From: Phycisphaerales bacterium
GTDB taxonomy: Bacteria > Planctomycetota > Phycisphaerae > Phycisphaerales > UBA1924
Assembly (NCBI GenBank): GCA_016742075.1
Contig: JACVCL010000002.1
Coordinates: 1-64,000 of the forward strand
Length of the DNA: 64,000 nucleotides
Reading direction: 5' to 3'
Part shown: one piece after another, positions 41,772-49,397 of the stretch
Numbering within the stretch: the first letter of the stretch is position 1
Layout of the letters: every line of letters begins with the position of its first letter
Made by a program: the position numbers and the translations under genes
Notes under the pieces: generated by a model
The model's database searches: none
What the model saw: only the letters and a program-made list of their open reading frames with translations
Told to the model about the DNA's origin: nothing

Positions 41772-42784
41772 GCGGCCCGCTCCCGACGTGGCTAGCGCCG
41801 ATCGCACGGCTGGGCGAGTGTGTGTACCGTGCGGAGGTCGCCCGTCGGAACGCCCGGTACGACCGTGGGATAGGCGTCACGCATCTGCCTGTCCCCGTGA
41901 TCTCGGTCGGCAACCTCAGCGTCGGCGGAACCGGCAAGACCCCGATGGCGCTCCGCCTGCTCGGGGCGCTGACCGATGCCGGTCGGCGACCCGCGCTGGC
42001 CATGCGGGGGTACGCCAAGCCCCGGGGCGTGCAGCACTCCGACGAAGAATTGCAGTACCGGAACGCTTTCCCGCGGCTAACGATCGTCGCCCAGCCCGAC
42101 CGCCTGGCCGGTCTCAGGCCGCTGCTCGCCAAGCCCCCTGCCGATGGCGGACCCGACGTCGTCGTGCTCGACGACGGCTTCCAGCACAGGAGTATTGCCC
42201 GTGGTCTCGACATCGTGATGATCGATGCCGAACGCAGCCCGTTCACCGACCGCTGCCTGCCGGCCGGGTGGCTGCGCGAGCCGGTGTCGTCGCTGCGTCG
42301 GGCGCATGCGGTGGTCATCAACGGCCTCGAAACAACCGCCGTCGGCTCCATCGCCGAGGCGTGCCAGAAAGCAAACCCTTCGTTGCTCGTGGCACGTGCG
42401 ACGCGGCGCTGGACCAGCCTGATCGACGAAGATGACGCCCGGCGGGCCCCTCATACGCTGCGCGGCGCTCGGGTGCTGGCCATGCTCGCTATCGGCCACC
42501 CCGGCCAGGTGGTCGCCCAGCTTCGCGCCCTCGGCGCGTCGCACGTGCAACTGGTCGCCGAGCGCGACCACCACCCCTGGACCGAGACGGATCTCGCCCG
42601 CGCCTCGCGCACCGCGCTGACCGAACGGTGCGACGCCATCCTGACAACCGAGAAGGACTGGACGAAGCTGGCCGCCCTTGCGCCCCCCACCATCGGCCGG
42701 CGGCCGCCGATCCTGCGGCCGGTGCTCGCACTCGAAGGCGACGGAGCGTTCGAGCGCCTGCTGGCCCGGGCGAAGTCGGTCTGA
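41768..42784 (+). CDS. lpxK: Tetraacyldisaccharide 4'-kinase
   Basis: A 338-residue inner-membrane-associated kinase phosphorylating the lipid A disaccharide precursor. The P-loop VGNLSVGGTGKTP (about 47-59), VVVLDDGFQHRSIARGLDIV (catalytic Asp region), LPAGWLREP and FPDHHPWTE-like VAERDHHPWTE are LpxK signatures, followed by the ILTTEKDWTKL stretch. It overlaps maf by 4 bp. Its presence shows that this organism makes a phosphorylated lipid A, as expected for a bacterium with a true outer membrane. Confidence 0.95.
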   Translation: MSGPLPTWLAPIARLGECVYRAEVARRNARYDRGIGVTHLPVPVISVGNLSVGGTGKTPMALRLLGALTDAGRRPALAMRGYAKPRGVQHSDEELQYRNAFPRLTIVAQPDRLAGLRPLLAKPPADGGPDVVVLDDGFQHRSIARGLDIVMIDAERSPFTDRCLPAGWLREPVSSLRRAHAVVINGLETTAVGSIAEACQKANPSLLVARATRRWTSLIDEDDARRAPHTLRGARVLAMLAIGHPGQVVAQLRALGASHVQLVAERDHHPWTETDLARASRTALTERCDAILTTEKDWTKLAALAPPTIGRRPPILRPVLALEGDGAFERLLARAKSV

Positions 42785-42810
42785 CCCCAGCCTCCGCACG
42801 ACCGGCGCGC

Positions 42811-42816
42811 TACGCT
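42811..42816 (+). promoter_or_regulatory. -10-like TACGCT, 6 nt before a GTG start
   Basis: TACGCT, TCCGGG, then the GTG at 42823. Predicted leaderless promoter for hldE-nadC. Confidence 0.45.
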
Positions 42817-42822
42817 TCCGGG

Positions 42823-44304
42823 GTGAACGCCGCGCTGCTGAAAAAGCTTGCCGACTGGAAGCCGTTTGTTGCGCTGGTGGTGGGCGACTTCATGCTCGAC
42901 CAGCGCATCTACGGCGATGCCGAACGTCTGACCAACGATGCGCCCGTCCCCGTGCTGCACGTCCGCCGGACCGAGCACAACCCCGGCGGGGCCGCCAACG
43001 TCTGCATGGACTTGGCGGCGATGCACGCGCGGGTCCGCGCTTTCGGCGTGCTGGGCGCCGACGACGAAGGACGCCTGTTGCGGGAAGATTTGGATCGGGC
43101 GGGCATCGATACCGCCGGGCTGGTCAACGACCCCGCCCGGCCGACCACGGTCAAGAAGAATCTTGTCGGTCTGGCGCAGCACAGGCACCCGCAGAAGATG
43201 TTCCGGCTCGACTACGAGAGCCGCGAGCCGATCTCCGACGCCGTGCTCGCCGATCTGCTCGCCCGCTTCGACGCCGCGCTCAAGACCGCCGACGTCGTGG
43301 CGATCGAGGACTACAACAAGGGTGTCTGCTCCGAGCGCCTGTGCACGGCGATCATCGAACGCTGCCGGGCCGCCGGCAAGCCCGTGATGGTCGACCCGGC
43401 ACCGATCGCCGATTACGGCAAGTACCACGGCTGCACCGCGATCACGCCCAACAGAACCGAGGCCGAGCGGGCGACGGGAATGTCCGGGCACCAGGCCCCG
43501 GCCCAGGGCTACGGGTGGCTCGCCCACGCGCTCCGCGCCGACCTCGACGCCGACGCGGTCGTCCTCACCCTCGACAAGCAGGGCGCCCTGCTGCTCGAGC
43601 GCCAGGGCAATCCGCTGCACATCCCCACCGTCGCCCGCGAGGTGTACGACGTCACCGGCGCCGGCGACATGGTCCTGGCCGCGCTGTGCGCCGCCCGCGC
43701 CAACGGCATCGACTGGCCCGACTCCGTCCGCTTCGCCAACGCCGCCGCCGGGCTGGAGGTCGAGATCTTCGGCGTGCAGCCCATCCCCTTCGAGCGCATC
43801 CACCAGAGCATCATCACGCTCGAGCGCCACCGCCACGACAAGCAGCGTTCGCTGGAAGAGGCCGTGGTCGAGGCCGCGGCGGCCCGGCGCGAGGGCAAGT
43901 CGATCGTCTTCACCAACGGCTGCTTCGACATCCTGCACGCCGGCCACCTCTCGCTCGTCCGCCGCGCCCGGGCCATGGGTGATTTCCTGATCCTCGGCGT
44001 CAACAGCGACGACTCGATACGCCGCCTCAAGGGCTCCGACCGCCCAGTGCACCGCCAGGCCGACCGCGTCGCGCTGCTCTCGGAACTCTCCAGCGTCGAT
44101 CTGGTGGTCGTCTTCGACGAAGACACGCCGATGCGCCTTCTCGAAGAACTCCGCCCCGACGTGCTGGTGAAAGGCGCCGACTACACCAAGGACCGCGTCG
44201 TCGGGGCCGATCTCGTCGAGTCGTACGGCGGACGGGTCGAGCTCGTCGAACTCGTCGAGGGACGCAGCACCACCGCCGCCATCGAACGGCTCCGCAAGCC
44301 GTGA
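42823..44304 (+). CDS. hldE: Bifunctional heptose 7-phosphate kinase / heptose 1-phosphate adenylyltransferase
   Basis: A 493-residue fusion making ADP-heptose for LPS. The N-terminal PfkB-type kinase (about 1-330) has NPGGAANVCMDLAAM, VMVDPAP and VYDVTGAGDMVLAA with the catalytic Asp. The C-terminal nucleotidyltransferase (about 345-493) has FTNGCFDILHAGHL (HxGH), LILGVNSDDSIRRLKG and EGRSTTAAIERL. Domain order and length are as in E. coli HldE. It supplies the donor for the GT9 enzyme upstream. A longer upstream frame overlapping lpxK was rejected in favour of the GTG following a -10-like box. Confidence 0.95.
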   Translation: MNAALLKKLADWKPFVALVVGDFMLDQRIYGDAERLTNDAPVPVLHVRRTEHNPGGAANVCMDLAAMHARVRAFGVLGADDEGRLLREDLDRAGIDTAGLVNDPARPTTVKKNLVGLAQHRHPQKMFRLDYESREPISDAVLADLLARFDAALKTADVVAIEDYNKGVCSERLCTAIIERCRAAGKPVMVDPAPIADYGKYHGCTAITPNRTEAERATGMSGHQAPAQGYGWLAHALRADLDADAVVLTLDKQGALLLERQGNPLHIPTVAREVYDVTGAGDMVLAALCAARANGIDWPDSVRFANAAAGLEVEIFGVQPIPFERIHQSIITLERHRHDKQRSLEEAVVEAAAARREGKSIVFTNGCFDILHAGHLSLVRRARAMGDFLILGVNSDDSIRRLKGSDRPVHRQADRVALLSELSSVDLVVVFDEDTPMRLLEELRPDVLVKGADYTKDRVVGADLVESYGGRVELVELVEGRSTTAAIERLRKP

Positions 44305-45233
44305 TGCCCGTGGCCCCTCCGGTCAACCTCAACAGCCTGTCTCTGCCGGCGCTCTTCGCTGAGCTCTCGGCGTCAGGCCACATCCGCCGGCTCTTCGAGC
44401 TCGCCCGCGATGAGGATGTCGGCGCGGGTGACGCCACCTCGAAGGTCTGCATTGAAGCGTCAGCATCCACGACCGCCCTCATCCGGGCTCGGGCGCCCGG
44501 AGTCCTCGCCGGCCTGGCGACGCTGCCGCTCCTGCTCGATGTCTTCGACCCGGGCGTCTCGTTCCGGCCGATGGCGGCCGATGGCGAGCACGTCCGAGCC
44601 GGCGCCGTCCTGGGCACCCTCGCCGGTCCCACGCGCGGCGTACTCACGGTCGAACGCACCGTGCTCAACACCCTGTCGAGACTTTCGGGGGTGGCCACGC
44701 TCACCGCCCGCTACGTCGGGGCTGCCGGCACGGGCCGGGCCCGGGTCTTCGACACCCGAAAGACCACCCCGGGCCTCCGGGCGCTGGAAAAGTACGCGGT
44801 GAGGTGCGGCGGGGGGTTCAACCACCGCATCGGCCTGTTCGACGCGGTGCTCATCAAAGACAACCATCTGGCACGTGTCGCGATCGACGCCCTCGCCTCC
44901 CGGGTCACGAAGGCGGCGCGGGCCGCACGGGCGGCCGCGCGAGCCCTTCGGTTCATTGAGGTCGAGGTCGACTCACTCGACCAGCTCCGGGCCGTTCTCA
45001 CGGTCGAGCCTGGGCTCGTCGACATCGTGCTGCTCGACAACATGGCGCCGGCGGCGCTCGCCGAGGCGGTCATGCTCCGAGATCGCCTCGCCCCTGGCAT
45101 CGAGCTCGAAGCCTCCGGCGGCGTGACGCTCGAGACCATCTCGGCCATCGCCGCCACGGGCGTCGACCGCATCAGCGTGGGAGCGATCACCCACTCGGCG
45201 GCCGCGCTCGACATCGCCCTCGACATCGAATGA
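44304..45233 (+). CDS. nadC: Nicotinate-nucleotide pyrophosphorylase (carboxylating)
   Basis: A 309-residue enzyme converting quinolinate and PRPP to nicotinate mononucleotide in NAD biosynthesis. DVGAGDATS and RTVLNTLSRLSGVATLT are conserved, FDTRKTTPGLRALEKYAVRCGG binds phosphate, and HRIGLFDAVLIKDNH and EVEVDSLDQL follow. The C-terminal LEASGGVTLETI and GVDRISVGAITHSA complete the family. The ATG overlaps the hldE stop (TGATG). A GTG one codon earlier is an alternative. Its 3' end is 12 bp from convergent hscB. Confidence 0.95.
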   Translation: MPVAPPVNLNSLSLPALFAELSASGHIRRLFELARDEDVGAGDATSKVCIEASASTTALIRARAPGVLAGLATLPLLLDVFDPGVSFRPMAADGEHVRAGAVLGTLAGPTRGVLTVERTVLNTLSRLSGVATLTARYVGAAGTGRARVFDTRKTTPGLRALEKYAVRCGGGFNHRIGLFDAVLIKDNHLARVAIDALASRVTKAARAARAAARALRFIEVEVDSLDQLRAVLTVEPGLVDIVLLDNMAPAALAEAVMLRDRLAPGIELEASGGVTLETISAIAATGVDRISVGAITHSAAALDIALDIE

Positions 45234-45245
45234 TCACCCGGCCGG

Positions 45246-45764
45246 TCAGAGGCCGGCCGAGCCGCCTCCGGACCGCAGTTGCTCGATCATCCGCTCGGCG
45301 TAGCGCCACGCGTTGAGCTCGACCCGGATGGCTTGTAGCGCTTCAGCGGAGGGAGCCGCCCCCAGCCGCTCGAACATCTGCCCGACCGCGGCGATGTGCC
45401 CCTCCCGGCGTTCGCAGGCCATCGCCTCGGCCGCGGCGGACCGCCCCGGGTCCCCGGATGCCAGCGCCTCCTCCATCTCCTCCCGCACCGAGAGGATGTC
45501 CGCCAGAAACCCCGGGGGCAGAGTCTTGTCCTGCTCGCGTGCCGGCCCGCCGAGACGGACCAGCAGGGCGTCTGCGCGGCGCTCCGGATCCTCCACGACC
45601 GCCTTGGCCGCGTTGAGAGCGGCGATCGCCGACGCGGCCTCCTGATCCTCGGCCCCGGCCCGATCCGGGTGCAGGCGTGCCGCCGCCGCGAGCCAAGCCC
45701 TTCGGATCTGATCCGGGCTGAGATCGAACCTCGCCGGCACTCCGAGCCGATCGAACGCATCCAT
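45246..45764 (-). CDS. hscB: Fe-S cluster assembly co-chaperone HscB (J-domain protein)
   Basis: A 172-residue co-chaperone for HscA/DnaK in Fe-S cluster transfer. The N-terminal J domain has LHPDRA (His32-Pro33-Asp34), the Hsp70-stimulating motif, within DQIRRAWLAAAARLHPDR. The C-terminal helical bundle has DPERRADALLVRLGG, LPPGFLADILSVREEMEEAL and LNAWRYAERMIEQL, matching the scaffold-binding HscB_C domain. IscU or HscA are not adjacent. The ATG is 6 nt after a TAGCAT -10-like box, with no Shine-Dalgarno. Confidence 0.9.
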   Translation of the reverse strand: MDAFDRLGVPARFDLSPDQIRRAWLAAAARLHPDRAGAEDQEAASAIAALNAAKAVVEDPERRADALLVRLGGPAREQDKTLPPGFLADILSVREEMEEALASGDPGRSAAAEAMACERREGHIAAVGQMFERLGAAPSAEALQAIRVELNAWRYAERMIEQLRSGGGSAGL

Positions 45765-45770
45765 CGCCCC

Positions 45771-45780
45771 ATGCTACGAT
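45771..45780. promoter_or_regulatory. Overlapping divergent -10-like boxes for hscB and the racemase-like gene
   Basis: On the minus strand TAGCAT (45776-45771) precedes the hscB ATG by 6 nt (predicted leaderless). On the plus strand TACGAT (45775-45780) overlaps it and would start a leader of about 50 nt for the gene at 45839. Confidence 0.4.
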
Positions 45781-45838
45781 CGAGCTGGGCCGCCGTTCCT
45801 CCCCTACCGCGGCCGCCCGCAACCCGGAGCCCCTCCGC

Positions 45839-46528
45839 TTGCCCACCCACATCGGCATCGTCGCGCTCAGCCCCGAGGGCTCCGCCCAGTGCTACCGGCT
45901 CCTCGGCCAGCGCCTGTCCGGCATCCGGGACGCGGCCCAGCGCCCCCTCATCACGCTGCACAACCGACCGTTCGCAACCTACGTCGAGGCCCTGCGCGCG
46001 GGCGACTGGACCGCCGTCGGAGCGATGCTGAACGACTCGGCCAAGATCCTCAAGGCTGCCGGCGTCGACTTCTGCATTCTGCCCGACAATGTCGCCCACC
46101 ACGCGCTCGCCATGCTCAGCCGCGAGGTGCCGCCGTTCATCAACATGATCGAACTGGTGGCCGAGGATGCCGCGCGTCGCGGGTGCAGCAAAGTCGGCCT
46201 CATTGGCACACGCTTCGTCACCTACGGGTCCACCTATCAGACCATGCTCGGGCTCAAGGGCATGCACCTGCTTGTCCCCGACGAGGCCGAGGCCGACGAG
46301 ATCGATCGGGTGATCTTTCAGGAAGCCGTCTTCGGTCGTGTCTCCAAGCTCTCGCGAACCCACGTCGCCGACGCCGTCGCTCGGCTCCGCGACAAGGGCT
46401 GCGAGGCGCTGGTGCTCGGCTCCACCGAGGCCTCGCTCATGGTGAGCCCGGAAGATTGCCCGCTGCCCATCCTCGACCCGCTGGAACTGCTCGCCGACGC
46501 CGCGGCCGCCCGCGCCTCGGCCCGCTGA
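45839..46528 (+). CDS. Aspartate/glutamate racemase-fold protein without the catalytic cysteines
   Basis: A 229-residue protein of the Asp/Glu/hydantoin racemase superfamily: IGIVALSPEGSAQCYRLL, KAAGVDFCILPDNVAHHAL, SKVGLIGTRFVTYGSTYQ and GCEALVLGSTEASLMV. In active racemases the two symmetry-related segments read xxCNTxH and LGCTE. Here they are LPDNVAHH (Asp for Cys) and LGSTE (Ser for Cys). A two-base cysteine mechanism is therefore not possible as known. It may have another enzymatic or binding role. The start is TTG with CGGAG 9 nt upstream. Upstream and downstream neighbours give no pathway clue. Confidence 0.8.
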   Translation: MPTHIGIVALSPEGSAQCYRLLGQRLSGIRDAAQRPLITLHNRPFATYVEALRAGDWTAVGAMLNDSAKILKAAGVDFCILPDNVAHHALAMLSREVPPFINMIELVAEDAARRGCSKVGLIGTRFVTYGSTYQTMLGLKGMHLLVPDEAEADEIDRVIFQEAVFGRVSKLSRTHVADAVARLRDKGCEALVLGSTEASLMVSPEDCPLPILDPLELLADAAAARASAR

Positions 46529-46552
46529 CTCCCGTATCCAAGGAGTTCCGCC

Positions 46553-47044
46553 TTGAAAGCCGCCGTCGTCATGATCGCCTACGGGCTGGCCCTGCTCTCG
46601 ATCGGCTATGTCACCTACTCGGTGGCCCCGCCCGGCGCCAACGCCTGGACGGCCCTGCTCATCACGCTCGTCGGGGCCGGATTGATGATCGCCTGCGCGG
46701 TGCTCACGCTCCGGATCCGGCAGAACCGGCTTCCTGGGATCATCGGCGTGCACGCCGGACTGGTGCTGCCGCTGCTCCTGGCGATCGGCCCGGCGATGCG
46801 TCTCTCGGGCAGCCTCGAGAACGCCGCGAAGTTCAACGATGCAGTCAAGGCCGGGTCCGTGACGGTGGTCACACAGACCGGCGAGAACAAGAACACGATC
46901 CCCCATCCCGTCGCTTACCAGGCGGTGGGTCTTGCCTCGATCGCGGTGCTCAGCATCTTCGCCTTCATCGCCCTGCTCATGCTCCGTCCGCCGCTGCCGC
47001 CCAGGACCATCGAGGCCGCCGCGTCCCCGGCCCCCGAGGCATGA
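46553..47044 (+). CDS. Small integral membrane protein of unknown function
   Basis: A 163-residue protein with four predicted helices (about residues 3-23, 31-52, 60-80 and 120-143). A soluble loop (SGSLENAAKFNDAVKAGSVT) lies between the third and fourth, and a Pro/Ala-rich cytoplasmic or periplasmic tail follows. Start is TTG with AAGGAG 7 nt upstream, a stronger signal than most in this window. It is 24 bp after the racemase-like gene, probably cotranscribed. I recognise no family. Confidence 0.7.
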   Translation: MKAAVVMIAYGLALLSIGYVTYSVAPPGANAWTALLITLVGAGLMIACAVLTLRIRQNRLPGIIGVHAGLVLPLLLAIGPAMRLSGSLENAAKFNDAVKAGSVTVVTQTGENKNTIPHPVAYQAVGLASIAVLSIFAFIALLMLRPPLPPRTIEAAASPAPEA

Positions 47045-47052
47045 AGCGCACG

Positions 47053-47081
47053 AAAAAGCCCGAGGGCATCCGCCCTCGGGC
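47053..47081 (-). terminator. Terminator between convergent genes
   Basis: GCCCGAGGGC/GCCCTCGGGC with loop ATCC (47058-47081), followed on the minus strand by TTTTT (47057-47053). It serves the redoxin gene. For the plus-strand membrane protein the T-content after the stem is modest. Confidence 0.8.
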
Positions 47082-47109
47082 CTGATCTTCGCTTCCGACC
47101 GGCGGCCGA

Positions 47110-47775
47110 TTACTTGCCGGCGTACTTCACCGAGCAGCCGTAGGCGCGGTTCTCGGCGTTGGTCACGGCCTTGCCGCCCAGCACCTCGGTGAGGGCCTTG
47201 TCGACGAAGTTCACGACCTTGCCCGACTCCAGGTCGCCCTTGGGGTCGTTGTCGATCGCGCCGTTGTAGACCAGCTTGCCCGAAGCGTCGACGATGAAGA
47301 TGTGCGGCGTCACGCGGGCGCCGTACGCACGGCCCACGGTGCCGTCGGTGTCGAGCAGGATCGGGTAGTTGAGTTTGTACTTCTCGATCGCGTCCTTGTC
47401 CTTGCCGAAGTCCTTGTGGCCCGAGTTCGTCGAGTTGATCCCCAGGAACACGACCTTGTCCTTGTACTTCTCGACGAGGCTGTTGACCGTCTTGGCCTCC
47501 AGGTGCTTGACCACGAACGGGCAGCCCGAGTTGAACCACTCGAGCACCACCACCTTGCCCTCCTTGGTGTAGGCGGCCAGGCTGTGCTCCTTGCCGGCGG
47601 TGTCCTTCAGGGCGAACGCCGGGGCCGACTCGCCAAGCTTGGCGCCCTTGGCTTCGGCCTTCGGAGCCGGCTTCGCCGCGGCGGGCTCGGCATTCACGGT
47701 CATCGACGCCACGCCGAAGCCAACCAGCACCGCCGCGCCGGTCAGGGCCAGCACGCTCATCTTGCAGCACATCAT
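47110..47775 (-). CDS. Exported redoxin-domain (thioredoxin/AhpC-like) protein
   Basis: A 221-residue thioredoxin-fold protein with a signal peptide (LALTGAAVLVGFGVASMTVNA). The fold begins LGESAPAFALKDTAGKEHSL. The active site reads VLEWFNSGCPFVVKHL, a single Cys in the WxxxxCPxV context of thiol peroxidase-like redoxins and not a CxxC. AYGARVTPHIFIVDASG has the cis-Pro loop. The C-terminal ENRAYGCSVKYAGK holds a second Cys that may be resolving. The ATG at 47775 has GGAG 9 nt upstream. A longer GTG start at 47871 overlapping the upstream stop is possible but would bury the signal peptide. It lies next to a DsbD-alpha-like gene, suggesting a periplasmic thiol relay. Confidence 0.85.
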   Translation of the reverse strand: MMCCKMSVLALTGAAVLVGFGVASMTVNAEPAAAKPAPKAEAKGAKLGESAPAFALKDTAGKEHSLAAYTKEGKVVVLEWFNSGCPFVVKHLEAKTVNSLVEKYKDKVVFLGINSTNSGHKDFGKDKDAIEKYKLNYPILLDTDGTVGRAYGARVTPHIFIVDASGKLVYNGAIDNDPKGDLESGKVVNFVDKALTEVLGGKAVTNAENRAYGCSVKYAGK

Positions 47776-47867
47776 CGCACGAGTCTCCGTTGTTCGGCCA
47801 CGTTCGCCGCGGCCAGTCCTCGCCTGCGGCCGGGACACACGCCCGCGCCGCGGCGTCTTCTCACGAC

Positions 47868-48773
47868 TCACGATCGCGGGGCAGGCCCCGCGTGAATCTC
47901 CGCACGAACCACCTCACCCGACGCCCGCCTGAACTCCACCACCCCGCCGACCGAAACGGCTCCCCTCGCCGACTCCGGGTACGGCAGCACCAGCTTCGAC
48001 CCACGCGTCTCGCCGGTCGAAATCGCGTCGTCGGGCAGCACGAGGTCGTCGGACTCGAACGGGAAGAACCGCATCTCCGCCGCGCCGTCCGCCTCGATCA
48101 CCAGGTTCAGACCCTCCCACCGCACGTTCAAACCCACCGCCTTGGCCTCGGACGCAGGCCTCGGCAAAGCCTCCGCCGCGGCCAGCACCACCCCAGCACC
48201 GCGTTCATCCGCCTGACTCTCGCCCCCCACTCTCAGGCGCAGCGCAACCTCGCCCGAGCCCGGAAGGCAGACATCCTTGCACACCAGCCAGTCCACCTTG
48301 CCCCGGATATCAAGGAGGGTGCCCGCGGCGACGTCGGCCGACACCGAAAGCGGGAACAGCAGGACCACGCGCCCTTCGAGCACGTAATCCAAAACCGTGC
48401 CGCCGGTGACATACCGCCGCGGCACCGGCCACCGCGGGTCGCCGACCGACACGCCCTTCGGCGTCGTCCACTTCACGCCGACTGGCAGACCGGAGTCGCC
48501 GGCGTTGCGCCAGTACACATGCCACTTGGGCTCGACATCGAGCACCAACGCCAGCGTGCCCGATCCGGCGGGAGTCACCGCGGCCACGTCCGCCAAAAGG
48601 CTCGCCTTGACAAGTGAATTACCATCTATCTTCTCAGCAGATCCGCGCGGCGGCACAATCTCGCGCCCGGGGTCTGCCCCGGCGCTCCCACCAACGCCGA
48701 CGCACGCGGCCAAGACGCCCCACGCCAGACGGCGGACATGGCCCAAGCGGTGTTTCGACCCCTCGTCAACCAT
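47868..48773 (-). CDS. Exported DsbD N-terminal (alpha)-like domain protein
   Basis: A 301-residue protein with a signal peptide (ACVGVGGSAGA) and an immunoglobulin-like domain of the DsbD-alpha/ScsB N-terminal type. PKWHVYWRNAGDSGLPVGVKW is the family hallmark, and DWLVCKDVCLPG contains the redox cysteine pair. There is no membrane or thioredoxin part, unlike full-length DsbD. It would accept electrons in the periplasm from a DsbD-type transmembrane partner. A gene with that membrane and thioredoxin part lies at 63097. The start has AAGGG 10 nt upstream. It lies directly upstream of the redoxin gene. Confidence 0.82.
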   Translation of the reverse strand: MVDEGSKHRLGHVRRLAWGVLAACVGVGGSAGADPGREIVPPRGSAEKIDGNSLVKASLLADVAAVTPAGSGTLALVLDVEPKWHVYWRNAGDSGLPVGVKWTTPKGVSVGDPRWPVPRRYVTGGTVLDYVLEGRVVLLFPLSVSADVAAGTLLDIRGKVDWLVCKDVCLPGSGEVALRLRVGGESQADERGAGVVLAAAEALPRPASEAKAVGLNVRWEGLNLVIEADGAAEMRFFPFESDDLVLPDDAISTGETRGSKLVLPYPESARGAVSVGGVVEFRRASGEVVRAEIHAGPAPRS

Positions 48774-48893
48774 CGCTGCTGAACCCTTATCCCTCCGGGC
48801 GATACTAGGCGGAACGCTTCGAACACCGCGGCGATTGGGCTTTCATCCTTCGCCCGGCCGATGCGATATCCTCCAGAAAGGGAGGTCCGTCGC

Positions 48894-49388
48894 ATGTCTG
48901 ACCAAAGATTCACCCGGAATGGTCTGCTACCGACCATGGCCGCCTTGGTTGCGATACCACTTGTTCTGGTGGGGTGCCGCGACATCAACGACCAGTGGAT
49001 CCTCGATCGGGCCTGGTATCCCGCCACGGTGAACCGAGCGCTCGAGCGCGACCCCAAGAGCTACCTGGTGCTCGACGTTCGCCCGAAACCGGAGTTCGAG
49101 ACCGGGCGGCTGCCCGGGGCCGAGATGATGAACGCCAATCAGGTCGACATCCGCGACCCCGAGCCCCGTCTGCGCCAGTACAAGGACATCATCGTCTACG
49201 GGCGCGACGCCGGCCACGCCCAGGCGATGGCCCTGGCCAAGAAGCTCGCTCAGGCCGACGTCGGCGACGTGCGCCTGATGTACGGCGGCTTCGCCGACTG
49301 GAAGGCCCAGGGCTTTCCGGTGGTGACCAACGCGCCCGCGCCGGCCCCGCCGGACAGCGGCAAGACGGGGCCCAAGCCCGGCAACTGA
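48894..49388 (+). CDS. Rhodanese-domain lipoprotein lacking the catalytic cysteine
   Basis: A 164-residue lipoprotein. The signal sequence ends in a lipobox (LVLVGC, Cys28). The single rhodanese domain has SYLVLDVRPKPEFETGRLPGAEMMN and GDVRLMYGGFADWKAQGFPVV. The position of the catalytic Cys in the VVYCxxGxRS loop reads IVYGRDAGHA, with Gly, so sulfurtransferase activity is not expected. A short Pro/Lys-rich tail follows. The ATG at 48894 has GGGAGG 8 nt upstream. It is divergent from the DsbD-alpha-like gene. Possibly a binding module for a phosphate/sulfate-type ligand or a protein. Confidence 0.82.
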   Translation: MSDQRFTRNGLLPTMAALVAIPLVLVGCRDINDQWILDRAWYPATVNRALERDPKSYLVLDVRPKPEFETGRLPGAEMMNANQVDIRDPEPRLRQYKDIIVYGRDAGHAQAMALAKKLAQADVGDVRLMYGGFADWKAQGFPVVTNAPAPAPPDSGKTGPKPGN

Positions 49389-49397
49389 CCCCGGCGG

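Noticed and set aside
42451-44052. 533-codon minus-strand frame opposite lpxK-hldE
   Set aside because: Antisense shadow of two well-identified enzymes.
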